Source: Leucogyrophana mollusca (lineage: Eukaryota > Basidiomycota > Agaricomycetes > Boletales). Taken from it: DNA of 64,000 nt. The notes under the pieces were generated by a model. It saw nothing but the letters and a program-made list of their open reading frames with translations. It was not told the origin of the DNA and made no database searches. Positions within the stretch are counted from its first letter, which is position 1, and each line of letters starts with the position of its first letter. Location of the stretch: contig MU266420.1 in assembly GCA_021014945.1 (NCBI GenBank), forward strand, positions 34,707 through 98,706. Reading direction: 5' to 3'. Positions 46,321 to 57,089 of the stretch are shown piece by piece. A program made the position numbers and the translations under genes.

Positions 46321-47906
46321 TCCACAGGTCACCACGACTGCCAAGTTGCCTAATTCCTGGGTTAGAGATCGTTTACTGGGCTGGAAATTATGTAGGAGCT
46401 GTTGCAAGCCGCGCCAACCTGCGCCAACTCAGGTCACAAGTTACAATTGCCGCAGGCTCACAGCCACAGTCGTATCTCTGCTCTCACCTCGAAACCTCAA
46501 AAGTTCACTTTAGTCAAGCGCTTCGCCTTCAAGCTCTTACTTTAGGAGAGGTCTGAATGCCTTGGAAGAAGGCCAACGAAGCTTCCGCCGGCGCAATGCT
46601 AGATTGACTACGTGGCTCATTACAAACGCGTTTCAGCACATCCATGTGTCTAGCACAAATCACAAAATTTAAACATGTCGTATTTGTACCAGCCGAGCTT
46701 TCATCGAGGAGACTGCCACCTCGTTCTGCACGCCCTGTCCTTTCATACGCTGATGCGCTGGTGGTGACGCCCCAGTGTAAACACTAGTGCGTTACTCTAG
46801 ATTTACATCGAGAACCAAGCTGATCTGTTATATCCCATAAAATGCAGCATCCCTCTGAATTGCATGGATCAGGTTGCGAAAGAACAGTTTTATTTTGAGA
46901 TTGCATCGCCAGAATCAAGGCGGTCATTATAGACATCACCAAATACATTGTCAATGAGGGTTCTCCGCCTCTCACAGGAACAATTTCATGGGCTATCTTT
47001 TCCCATCTTGATTCTTGCCTCTGACCGAGCGGGGAACTTCCGCCTCGGTCGGGTTGAAACGGTACGACGAGCCTGGCGATTGATTTATCAACGCGATAGA
47101 TCCAATACGTGTAAACTCCTACTGGGTGCTTTGCTTTGCTCAAGCGACACCTGGTCATGGAACCTACACAAAGAAGTCCCTAAGCTGGCCTTGAGCTACC
47201 CTTTTCCACTCGGACGTCCCTGAGGACCAGGAACGGGCCAATCGGTATGTTAAACCGGTATTGTCAGGGCACTCACCTCAGCTGAATTCTTGTCGTAGAA
47301 TGAGCCAAGTTGTCAGTCTATGGCCTGCCTCATTGATTGTATGTGCCAAGTGTGTAGCTGAAGCTTTCGGAGGGGACCACTGAATCCGTCACAGTCACAA
47401 AAGGTCACGTGAATGCCTTCACAGCGTGACTGTACGCGACTCGGGCTGCCAGCTCCTTTGCGTGCCGCTTCTACCGAATCTACACCAATTTCATATCGTC
47501 TGACTTCCACCGTCTATGAACAGCAGCATGGCTCAAATTGAGGGGATTAGATTTGAGTGGGCAGCGAACCCAATGGAAAAGAGAATGTGTGGTTTGTAAT
47601 GGCAGGTATCACCGTCTCAACATTGACGCACTCCGCCGGAGCAGCGTTTTTACCAGCTCGGATCTAACATGCTTCCATCAGGTTCGATCCTATGTAGCGT
47701 CAACTATTGCCCTAGACGCTCAAATATGTGGCATGCTGTTGCCGCTCCCTGGTTGCTCCGCAGTATGACACAGCTGTGGGGCAGAAGGGTGTGATGTCAT
47801 ACAATCTTTGGCAGGTACGCGTACTCAACATTACATCCGATACTAGACCTGACTTAAATAAACGCGTGCACCCTTATCATGCATCGCAGTTTCTTCCCTT
47901 CTTGCC
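46321..47906. other. Intergenic, nothing recognised
   Basis: 1.6 kb between divergent genes COG5 and the CipC-like gene. Frames of 60-125 codons occur but none can be extended by splice sites or recognised. A GGTTCGATCC box near 47681 resembles a tRNA B box but has no matching arms. Confidence 0.5.
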
Positions 47907-50132
47907 ATGGCATATAATCATTATCAAAGCAATCTTTCAGGATGGGGAACCGATCAGGTACGTGCTGCACGCGCAACTGCGTCCAGCCATCTAGCTCACC
48001 CGCACGCGTTTCCTTAGCTTCAATTCGGCCCACCGCCGCCAGTGCAATTCCAGCCTCAGCCATCCTGTAAGGTGACCGACTTAAGTCTACACCAATTGGA
48101 CACTGACATACTTGTGAACCTAGGGAGTGGTCTTGATTTCTTCAGAGCTCACGCGACTACCACACCAGACCCGTGAGTGCGCGAAATTTACCGATTCGTA
48201 AATTCTCATCTGGAAATCCCACCTTAGGACTCTTTATAATCAGGTCTATGGCATGGTCCGGGACGGCTCAGCTATAGCAACTCTCGGTGTCGGCTTCAAC
48301 GAAGCGCGCGCATGGCATCGTCGAGCTTACGGAGGACTTGTGAGTTAAGGCGTTCAATACAGAGTGACTCGCAGCTTACCGTGGTTCCAACGTCAAGGGC
48401 CAAATAACGCAAATGACACCCCAAGAAATTGGACACGCTGCTGCCTACGAGGCATACCGTGTCTGGATCCACAATAGTTCAATATATGAGCCATTGGGCG
48501 CCGAGACCGGGCGACAAAGAGAAGCTCTTATTGGACTTGCTGTCGCAGAAGGTGTGCTGAGGTCCTTTTGATTACGACGGAGTAACATTAACAGTTGTTG
48601 CAGCAAGTCGGCTGTACCAACTTTCAGCACGCCCGGTCGATAATTATGGACGCGCACCGGCTTGCGAGGCGGCGGCGGCGACCGCTGCACTCATCTTCGA
48701 AGAAGTCAGCTCGGTAATTCGTTTTCTTGGAATGTATCGGTGGTCTTACACTGCTTTTCGCTCTTAGAGTGCGGCGTTTGGGAATGGCGTCAGCGAGGCT
48801 GTGGGTGGCCCTGGGGCACTTCAAGGAGGTCCCGCTATGGCTGGGATGGGTGCCAGTGGAATGGGAGGGATGGGGATGGCGTCTGGAGCGATGGGAGCCG
48901 GAGGGACTGGCATGTGGGGAATGGGCGTCAGTGGAATGGGAGGGATGGGGGCCGGTGGGATGGGAGGGATGGGTGCCAATGGAATGGAAGGAACTGGCAT
49001 GGGAGGATATGGTGCTGGATATGGCGCAGGCGGAGGGAGTGGGATGGATCCTTACGCCATTGACGCTCAGGCACCTTGGTTCCAACGACGCCAAGGCCGT
49101 TTCCGAAGGCTCTCTGGGCCGCCAGTCTTGCAGGGAAATGGGGGCGGCAGGTATGGCAGGGCTAGTCCGATGCCCATACCCGGCGCAGGCGGTGGGGTGG
49201 GTGGCACCTACGGCTTAGGTGGTGGATCTCCTTATGGTGGGGCGATGGGCGCGGGTGCAGGAATGTATGGAGGCGGTTTGAGAGGGTTGGGCGCGGGTCG
49301 TTTCAACCCTGAAGGTATTGGCGCTGGAGGCTTAGGCGGAGCCTATGGTGGTATGATGAATGCCGGGGGTATGAGTCCAGGGGGGATGGGTGGGGGTGGG
49401 GTATATGGCGATGGAATCAATGCTGGAGAAATCGCCGGAGGATCGTATGGCGGAGGGATGGCTGGCGGAACGTACGGCCCCGGGATGACTGGAGGAAGGT
49501 ATCGTTCCGTGTCACCATACGGGGGCGCTTCTCCTGTGTATGGCGACGCCTCGACGATGTACGGTGGCGCATCACCCATGTACGGTGGCGCATCACCCAT
49601 GTACGGCGGTGCCTCACCCATGTACGGCGGTGCATCACCCATGTACGGCGGCCCAACGTCTGGCATGTATGGTGGTGCATCTTACGCTGGCGCTAATCCT
49701 GGCATGTACGGCGGCGCCGTAGCAGGCTCTTATCCGGGCCAAGGGACAACTACCGTCATAGAAGTCCCCCGAAGGCATCGTTCTTCAAGCCGTCATCACC
49801 GTCACAGACATCATCGAAGAGCGAGAAGCCTCGATCCTGTAGTAACGACGACGACAGGCAGGGGTGGTGGAGCTGGCAATGCAATGCGTGCTGCCGCAAA
49901 TGCCGTTGGAGGCGTTGCGGGAGGGGCGGCTGGCCTTGTGGGCGGCGCGGTAGGTGGACTTGCTCGAGGGGCGATAGGTGGTTTGACTGGTGGCGCAGCA
50001 AGCGGCGCAGCGGGTGCTCCGGCCGGTATGATGGCTGGAGGAGTAGCCCCTGGAATGGGTGATGCTATAGGTGGGGTTCCAGGATACGTTGGATCGGGTT
50101 ACGGAGGAGGGGCTCGAGTATACCAATATTGA
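47907..50132 (+). CDS. CipC/DUF3759-like protein with long Gly/Met-rich tail
   Basis: Exons 47907-47957, 48018-48066, 48124-48172, 48228-48339, 48398-48551, 48604-48704 and 48768-50132; 626 aa. The N-terminal domain (about 30-170) contains WSGLDFFRAHA, NEARAWHRRAYGG, TPQEIGHAAAYEAYRVW and LIGLAVAEASRLY. This pattern recalls the CipC-like/DUF3759 group, whose members respond to antibiotic or oxidative stress in fungi. The single last exon encodes about 440 residues of GMGGMG-type low complexity, an MYGGASP heptad array, a His/Arg cluster (SSRHHRHRHHRRAR) and a C-terminal glycine-zipper-like stretch (GGAAGLVGGAVGGLARGAIGG) that may insert in or associate with membranes. Weakest splice site: the CAAG acceptor at 48394-48397. 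Start chosen because it alone gives phase 0 into exon 2. Confidence 0.8.
49557..49650 (+). repeat. 21-bp tandem repeat encoding MYGGASP
   Basis: Four and a half near-identical 21-bp units (atgtacggyggygcmtcaccc) in frame within the CipC-like gene. Differences are confined to third positions, so it is a recent minisatellite expansion under coding constraint and likely to vary in length between strains. Confidence 0.9.
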
Positions 50133-50375
50133 AACCCCCGATCGCGCTCTTCAAGCCACCCTCTTGGTGTGACTGTTGGAGGACCATAGACCATGCCTAA
50201 CGTGTGTACTTCGTATACCTAGACAATGTATTGATACCTTTCGATCATATCTTAGCTTTATTTACTCATCTGGCTACAGTGCACTTGTCTGTCGTTCGCA
50301 TCATTGAAAACGGACTAGCCACTGCCCCAGCAACAACCTCTGATCCTGGACAGCCTGGCTATAAATATCACAGGG

Positions 50376-51459
50376 TCACTCGTCTACGTATATGTCATCG
50401 GACCAACTTGCGAAGTCGTTCGCTGCTCTTAACAAGATCTCTGCCTTTTCTCTTGCACCCTCAAGAGCAACTTTGTGAAGGGGTAAGTGTAACGGGGGAT
50501 CCTCCAGACCCACAAGTTTGAGCATCGCGAGAGCTAGTTTGTCGGGGTCGCCTGTGAAAAGTCGCTCCACACCTGGATAGAGACTGCGATACTTCATGGT
50601 GGGTAGGGACGGATCTTGGTACGAAGGATGAACAGGTTCGATGATGCAATTGGTGGCCGCAGTGCGGAACAGTCCTGGTTCAATCAAGGTTATCTGTCAA
50701 GGCTCTCCGTCACCAGCAATTAATGATAACAGCAGTGCTCTGATACCTTGATGTTCCAGTGGGGATCCAGTTCAGCGACATAACCTTCAGTCAGGCATTC
50801 CAGAGCTATTCGTGGGTCAACGTCAAAGCTCTTGAGATATCATGTTTAGCGGGACCGACGTACCAGCTTTCCTGTGAGTCACCCTTAGCAGATCTCCAGA
50901 ATGAACGAAAATACACACTTACGCGGCCGCATAATGTACACTGCCTGGTGCTGGCCCCCAAGCTCTTCGAGACGACACTTGCAACAACCTTCCCCCGTGG
51001 GGTTTGTTAATGTCCCTGAAACACCTGATAGCCTCTTTCGTCACATTTGCGGCACCCCAGAACATAACCTCGAACATCCCGCGTGCGTTCTCCTCGCTGA
51101 GTCCCTCGGCCTCAGCAACAACGTAGTATCCTGCGTTGTTGAAGACGATATCGATACGGCCGAAGGCTTCCAGCGCTTTAGAGAAGGCAGCAGAGATTTC
51201 TGATGGCCGAGTAACGTCCAGTGGGAGCACCAGCAGTTGGGTTGGAGGATATTTCGCGACGAGGTCCGCAAGCATCTCAGGCTTTCGTAGTGTAGCCACT
51301 ACCACATCACCGCTTTTCAAGGCAAGCTCGGTCACGGATCGACCAAAACCGGTTGATGCGCCAGTTACTACAACCGCAGATCGTCATCAAAAGGTGTGTA
51401 CACTGAACGAGGTTGTCAATGAACCACTTACTGAACCATACTCTGGCAGGGGATGACAT
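50376..51459 (-). CDS. Short-chain dehydrogenase/reductase, array copy 1
   Basis: Exons in coding order: 51459-51432, 51367-50923, 50871-50864, 50805-50747 and 50693-50376; 285 aa. Classical SDR: cofactor motif TGASTGFG (residues 11-18), NNAG near 95, and catalytic Y155-x3-K159 in HYAAAKAA. Catalyses NAD(P)-dependent oxidation or reduction of a carbonyl/alcohol; substrate unknown. The catalytic Lys lies on an 8-nt exon. The C terminus (about 245-285) has DPPLHLPLHKVA and WSDDIYVDE, shared with the other copies. No signal peptide, so cytosolic. The three copies keep exon lengths 445, 8 and 59 nt exactly, showing tandem duplication. Confidence 0.93.
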
Positions 51460-51770
51460 GGCAAGAGGACGATAACGCTGGTGACCCAATCGTATCTTCA
51501 CCGACCTGGGGAATCCTCGGCCTTAGAAAGCGCCTTCTGTCCCCACGTCATGCTTCAAGAATTTACGCAAAAAAATGGGTTCGCGACACAGGAAAAGTTC
51601 CCGCCTGTATAATTGTCTTATCACGGAGCTCCAGTCCATTCTCATACACGAAAGTCTGCCTCGTGACCTTCGAACCGATATATTTCAAAGAGTTTATAGC
51701 GACTGTGCTAACCTAAAATTGGTTTGACAGAAGGTAAGTTTGGGGGAGTATGTAAGCAGATTGGAACAAG
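51460..51770. other. Intergenic spacer in the SDR array
   Basis: 311 bp between copy 1 and copy 2; should hold the promoter of copy 1. No recognisable element. Confidence 0.45.
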
Positions 51771-52910
51771 CTAGTGAGAGCAAATTAATTTACCGATGGT
51801 ATTGTCATCATCAAGATAAATGTCGTCTGACCAGGTCTTGTACGTATTTGCAGCTTCCAACAGGCCACGTCCCTTCCTCCCTGCAGCATCTAAAGCAACT
51901 TTATGCAGGGGAAGGCGGAAAGGCGGATCATCCAACGTGGCCAGTCTGTACATCGCCGAAGCGAGTTTGTCGGAGTCGCCATTGGAGAGTAGCTCTATGC
52001 CAGGTTGACCATATAGACTGCGGTATTTCCTCGATGGGAGGAGAGGATTAGTGTAAGCAGGGTGAACGGGTGCTAGGATGTTTTTCCTGGGCGCTTGGGT
52101 GCGGAAGAGAGCTGGTTCGACAAGGGTGATCTATGATAAATTAGGACCGACGATCTAGTGCTCAATATGCACCTGATTGACCTTGATGTTCCATGTGGGG
52201 TCCAGCTCGGCGGCGTAGCCTTCTGAGAGACATTCTAGAGCTGATCAAAGGTAAGTCGAGGTCAGTGTCGTGTTCGTCGAGTTCAGGGTCTTCACGCACC
52301 AGCTTTTCTAGAGTATCGGATAAACCGGTGAGCATGAAAGGCACTTGTATCTGGATGAAGATCAGCACATACGCAGCAGCGTAATGTGTACACCCCGGAA
52401 GAACTTCCAAGGCCGTACGTGACGACATCTGCAACAATCGTCCCCCAGGTGGTTTGTTCACATCCCTAAAGGTCTTCACTGCTTCCTTCGTCACGTTCGC
52501 TGCTCCCCAAAAGAGCACTTCAAAGAGGCCACGGGCATGTTCTTCACTCATGCCCTCTGCCTCGCCCACTACACAGGATCCCGCGTTGTTGAACACAACA
52601 TCAATCCGTCCAAAGGCTTGTAGTGCTTCAGAGAAAGCGACACAAATTTCGTCCGGCTTAGTGACGTCCAGTGACAGGACCAACAGACGTGAAGCATCAT
52701 ACTTAGCAACCACGTTCGAGAGTGCTGGGGGATGTCGCAACGTGGCGACCACAGTGTCGCCCCTTGCCAGGACCGCTTCCGTAACCGAACGTCCAAAGCC
52801 TGAAGACGCACCAGTGACTAAGGCCGGCGCCATTTCCGTGAGTGCAATTGAACTGCAATGGAGCACAGCTGAATGAGCTTACCGAACCAGACCTTGGCTT
52901 GACTGGACAT
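51771..52910 (-). CDS. Short-chain dehydrogenase/reductase, array copy 2
   Basis: Exons in coding order: 52910-52883, 52817-52373, 52307-52300, 52240-52182 and 52130-51771; 299 aa. Same plan as copy 1, with TGASSGFG, NNAG and HYAAAK in the same places and the 8-nt exon carrying the catalytic Lys. It differs at the C terminus: after WSDDIYLDD the frame reads on for 10 residues into DNTIGKLICSH, whereas copies 1 and 3 stop there. The extension could be real, or a last intron (donor GTAAAT near 51794) could be spliced. The donor of the intron after the microexon is GTGCGT. Function by family only; substrate unknown. Confidence 0.9.
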
Positions 52911-53608
52911 GGCTACTGTTGCTATAAAACCCCGAACGATCCCGTTGGCTTAACGTGCGACTCGTGTGTTGTGTGCTGTCGTACATCCCTCAGCAGGCTC
53001 CACGAATGGCTAAATATAAGCACGTTCCAAGTTAGTGCCTTATCGTTCAAGCTGGTAGTGGGGATTCGTGGACAGGAAAAACGGCGTGTCCGCCCAATAA
53101 GAAGCACGTACCATCATCATTCCATCCAAGATTAGTCATACAATCACAACTGGAGCCCAAAGTCCCTTGATCCAAAAAAGAGCCAACAGACGACTTTCTG
53201 CGAAAAATCAGAAGTATAATCCTTTCCAGGTGCTATTCGGAAGGGACAACTAGCGAATAACCACGCGGATAAGCAACGTTTCATGAATCAGAAACTGGGT
53301 AGTGCAACCATGTCTAGGAGTATATTAGCAGGGAAGGGTTCAAGTGGAAGGATGTCAGAGCTTACCTCATCAGGAGTCATACTGGAACTCCCGGATCAGG
53401 CGTCACCTCCGCGGTCAGTTTGCTTTGGGTGTGTGATGCAACATGGCGACGCCAGAGTGGTGAATGTCAAGCACCGTGCGATAACGAACAGCCAAGTTCG
53501 AGTTGTTGCGTGTATACAGGTCTGCGATCGTGCAGCGCGCTGGACAAGGCAATTGCACAAGTGCAGTACCTAAAAACAGCCGACATCCACCCCTGCTACG
53601 CGTACCCA
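52911..53608. other. Intergenic spacer in the SDR array
   Basis: 698 bp between copy 2 and copy 3. No coding frame supported and no repeat unit recognised, although it must be part of the duplicated block or of its boundary. Confidence 0.45.
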
Positions 53609-54702
53609 TCACGCCTCCTCCAAATAGATGTCGTCTGACCAGCTCTCATAATCATCCGCGGCGCTGATCAGGCTCTGACCTTTCTTCCTCGCTGCCTCGA
53701 TGGCGACTCGATGCACTGGAACACGGAAAGGCGGGTCATCCATGTTCACGAGCTTGCTGCATAAGAGGTGCGCAAGCTTTATCGGGTCACCTGTAAAAAG
53801 ACTGGCTGCACCGGGAAAGAGCGCGCGGTATTTCGTGGTCGGAAGAGACGGGTTCGCATAGGCGGGATGAGGGGGCTCAATGACATTGTTCAACGGAGCG
53901 GGGGTTCGGAAAAGAGCAGGCTCCAGGATGGTTATCTGATGTTGGGCCAGTTTGAGTTGCCGCTCACGGTCGGGGGGAGAATCAGTATACCTTGATCTTC
54001 CATTCGGGATCGAGTTCGGCCGCATACCCTTCAGAAAAAAACTCCAAAGCTTGTTATATATCAGACTTTGCTCTCAATGTCGCCAAAGGTGCCCGACATA
54101 CCAGCTTTACTGTTACGAGGACAAGGTCTATTTAACGTCAAATCGATTGCGAATTACACGCAAGATACGCACGCAGCAGCATAATGAGCAACTCCAGGAG
54201 CAGCTTGTAGTCCCGTTCGCGAGGACATTTGCAACAGGTGCCCTCCCATAGGTTTGTTTACGTCTCTGAATATCCTGACCGCCTCTTTGGTGATATTCGC
54301 TGCGCCCCAGAAGTCGACCTCAAACATCCGCCGGGCATTCTCGTCGCTGATGCCCTCGGCCTCGCTGACGACGCAAAACCCGGCGTTGTTAAAGACCACA
54401 TCAATCCGCCCGAACGCGTCAAGTGCTTTGGAGAAGGCGTGAGTGATTTCGGTGGGAACAGTAACGTCGAGAGGTAAGATCAGAAGTTTGGAGGCAGGAT
54501 ACATTCCTGCGAGATCGGAGAGACAATCGGGTTTGCGCAAGGTAGCCACCACGGAATCACCATTTTGCAAGGCTACCTCGGCAACACAATGCCCAAAACC
54601 CGAGGACGAGCCTGTAACTGGAGAGAGATATCCATCAGCCCTCGCATCCCATAGGCATCTTGTCCACTTACTAAACCAAACCTTGGTGGCTTCGGTCGGC
54701 AT
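53609..54702 (-). CDS. Short-chain dehydrogenase/reductase, array copy 3
   Basis: Exons in coding order: 54702-54672, 54617-54173, 54109-54102, 54049-53991 and 53935-53609; 289 aa. Cofactor motif TGSSSGFG (12-19), NNAG near 96 and catalytic Y156-x3-K160. The first exon is three bases longer than in copies 1 and 2; exons 2-4 keep 445, 8 and 59 nt. The third residue of the first Gly motif is Ser instead of Ala, which is common in the family. C terminus ends WSDDIYLEEA. A decayed relative lies about 1 kb upstream of its start, so the array once extended further. Substrate unknown. Confidence 0.93.
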
Positions 54703-55680
54703 AATGAGAGGCAGCGAGAAACGAGAATGATTGGACTATTCCCTGTCATGGTGGATTCATTGCCTTTTAAGTGGAAGTTCTCGATACTGCTGATACATCT
54801 CGCGACTCGGCCTCGGGTTTGGGATGAGTCAGTCGTACTGGTGGACGTTCTGTGAATGATGGACCCACATCCGAGAAAATTGCAATCAGCTGTATGGAGC
54901 GCATGTCACGGTGACTTCGAAGCCACCCTGACAACCCCACTGGTCCCGTGTGAGACCCTCTGGCACGGATTCTTGCATGATGGCCTTTTCATTTCGACAG
55001 ATTACAAGAGATATAGCTTCACCGCAAGCTCAGTGCTGGTATTCAGGGAAGACGGTGGCTGCCTTCAAGTTGATGCTGGCGATACGCTGAGATTGAAATG
55101 AAATCGAGACTCCTCTCGGGGTGACTCTCATATTCTCGTCCCAGCTACTTCCATAACATCTGTCTCATCAGCAGAATTCCCAGTTTAGCTGTGCTCTGAC
55201 TTGACGTTGGTCTCCTGTCAGCGCATCGGAGTGACAACTTCCTCGACGGCAGCTAAGTACTATCCCTGTGCTTGAGTTCTTTTCAATCTCAGCGGCGCAC
55301 CGGCATCAATGACGTGTCTTTCTGCGGTTGCCGATCCCGAACGAGCAACTCTAGGCAACTCTCCATGCAATGCAATTGACGAGGGCGGACGACCCTAGAT
55401 GCGATTTCGAGAATGCTGTCCGAAGGTAAGCACAGCTGGTGTGCAACCACAGTGATGAGTATCGACGCAAGAACGAAAAACCGTCTCGTCAAGCCGAAAG
55501 GTTCAAGACTAGATCCTGCAGTGGACTCAGAGTGAACGTCAGGAAACCTTTCCTGAACACTGGCCGGACTGAGGCTGCGCTGTACATACGTTATTGCCAT
55601 CGTGTAGCATGTTGTGGACACAGGGGACACAGGGAATACCTGAAACACATCGACATCCCGCTCCACCACGCCATCTTCCG
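54703..55680. other. Intergenic, nothing recognised
   Basis: About 1 kb between SDR copy 3 and the SDR relic. An 81-codon plus-strand frame at 54856-55101 has no recognisable feature or splice continuation. If the relic was once a full neighbouring gene, this interval is its eroded spacer. Confidence 0.4.
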
Positions 55681-55815
55681 AGTCCTCCACATATACCATC
55701 GGACCCACAGCGCTAAGCAAATTCTGTCCTTTCCCCCTGGTGACCTGATGGTAATTCTGTGCACTTGAATACAGGATGGCGGATCTCTCATGTTCGCCTG
55801 TTTGTTGCAGGACGC
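55681..55815 (-). pseudogene. Remnant of a fourth SDR copy (3' exon fragment)
   Basis: Minus-strand sequence reads N-M-R-DPP...VHRITI, then, after a frame change, KGQNLLSA, then WSDGIYVED in a third frame. These match, in order, NMDDPP...VHRVAI, KGQSLISA and WSDDIYLEE of SDR copy 3. Nucleotide matches such as aacatg-n-gatccgcc support homology. No upstream exons were recognised, so only about 135 bp of the 3' exon survive, with at least two indels. Protein output is not expected. Confidence 0.65.
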
Positions 55816-56359
55816 TGTGTCCGACAGCCAGGATGACGACCGAGGCTCCCGTGGTTTATTCTGTGCCCTGATTAATCGTATCAGCATAGCTCTCTCAGGT
55901 TTGGTGCTGGCTGTTCCATCACCGTATACCAGCGACATCGGGTGCCGCCGGAAACACTTTAACTTTAGGGAGGTCTGGTACGTAGTGCGCCTATTTTGAT
56001 GCAAGTGAAAAACTGTCGCTGGTGTCGTTGTGTTCTGCATCTGCGCGCGTATGGATAACATCTCTGATGCAGAGACCAAGCGGGGGCGCCGTTCAAACTT
56101 CGCTATTCCTGTAGTTCCCAGAAACCACCTCTAGACGGTTCGCCTCCCTTGGAAATGTCAACGGGGGATGGATCGGAGCTTTAGCTGTGGCCCAGGGTTT
56201 TGGTTCCTTCAAGCGTTCGCAGCTAGAGCAATCTGAGGGCTGGGCTTTGACGAGAAACAGATAAGTCACCTTCTATTCTTGTCGGGACGGCGGCAGTCAT
56301 ACACGGGTGGTAGTACATTTATGAAGCACAGTTCAAGTTGGGTCGGGATATTGCACAGC
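55816..56359. other. Intergenic, nothing recognised
   Basis: Spacer between the SDR relic and the small SMP-like gene. A 162-codon minus-strand frame spanning 55591-56079 overlaps the relic in a mixed frame and is not a gene. Confidence 0.45.
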
Positions 56360-56633
56360 CTACTTCTTTCCGCCGCTCTTACCTCCTCCACCGCTCTTCG
56401 CGCCTCCTCCGCCGCCGCCACTGTTGCTGCTTTTCTGCCCGCCGCCACCAGCAGCGGCGTTGGCATTTTTGGCACCAGCACTCTGTGCTCTGGATTTGAA
56501 CCCTTGATTCGTGCCACTCTTGTCCTAAGGATGGCGTGCATCAGTTTGGGTTCGGGGTTCACAGTTACCCGCAATGGCGTACCGCGTGGGACTGGATGCG
56601 GGACGCTGCTTTACTATCCATGGGAGTCGGCAT
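56360..56633 (-). CDS. Small SMP-like Gly/Ser/Lys-rich protein
   Basis: Exons in coding order: 56633-56583 and 56524-56360, with a 58-nt GT-AG intron in phase 0; 71 aa. The N-terminal half reads SKAASRIQSHA then DKSGTNQGFKSRAQSAGAKNAN, matching the short repeat of 'seed maturation protein' (SMP) domain proteins (A-x-RIQS...G-F-x-x-RAQSA). Such small proteins are widespread in basidiomycetes and other eukaryotes; function is unknown, with stress or desiccation links in plants. The C-terminal half is a Gly/Ser/Lys low-complexity tail ending GGKSGGKK. Each exon alone is short, so the gene is easily missed. Confidence 0.72.
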
Positions 56634-57089
56634 GATGGGTATGCAAGAGAATTGGGGTGTCTCAATGAGCCTGAGCGGATGGTAAAGGAGTTATCAGCTG
56701 AGTCTGCGCTTTCGGTTATAGGAGAGACTGTCGCTCACAGATGAGGTTTTCGTAAGTTGGGATGGGGATTCTCGCAAAAGTGGGACCCTATTTATGCCAC
56801 ATGCATTTTGCGGCACCCCTCCCGCAGAGGATTTGCACACAGCATAGACAAAGTTCAATTCCTATATCAAGGAACGCGAAGCCGGCTTGTATGGTTCTGA
56901 CGCCTTGAAGGTGTTCTCGCAGCGACTGGACAGTGCTCAAAGGCGCCCAGCTGGACTTCCTAGGCGCTTACACACGTGATCACACCGTAGATTTTCTAGG
57001 GTAGCCGTTGGTATTGGTGGATGTATTGCGGAGTAAAAGCTTCGAAGAAGCTGGGTGCTACGGACTCCTGTGCATATCTGCAATCAGCA
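56634..57089. other. Intergenic, nothing recognised
   Basis: Region upstream of the small gene and left flank of the 580-bp duplication. No supported frame. Confidence 0.4.

Noticed and set aside
47675..47695. GGTTCGATCC, a tRNA B-box match
   Set aside because: No A box at the right distance and no stems; isolated match.
54856..55101. 81-codon plus-strand frame
   Set aside because: No recognisable motif, no splice continuation and no supporting context.
55289..56079. Long minus-strand frames of 143 and 162 codons
   Set aside because: They overlap the SDR relic in mixed frames and have no independent coding signal.
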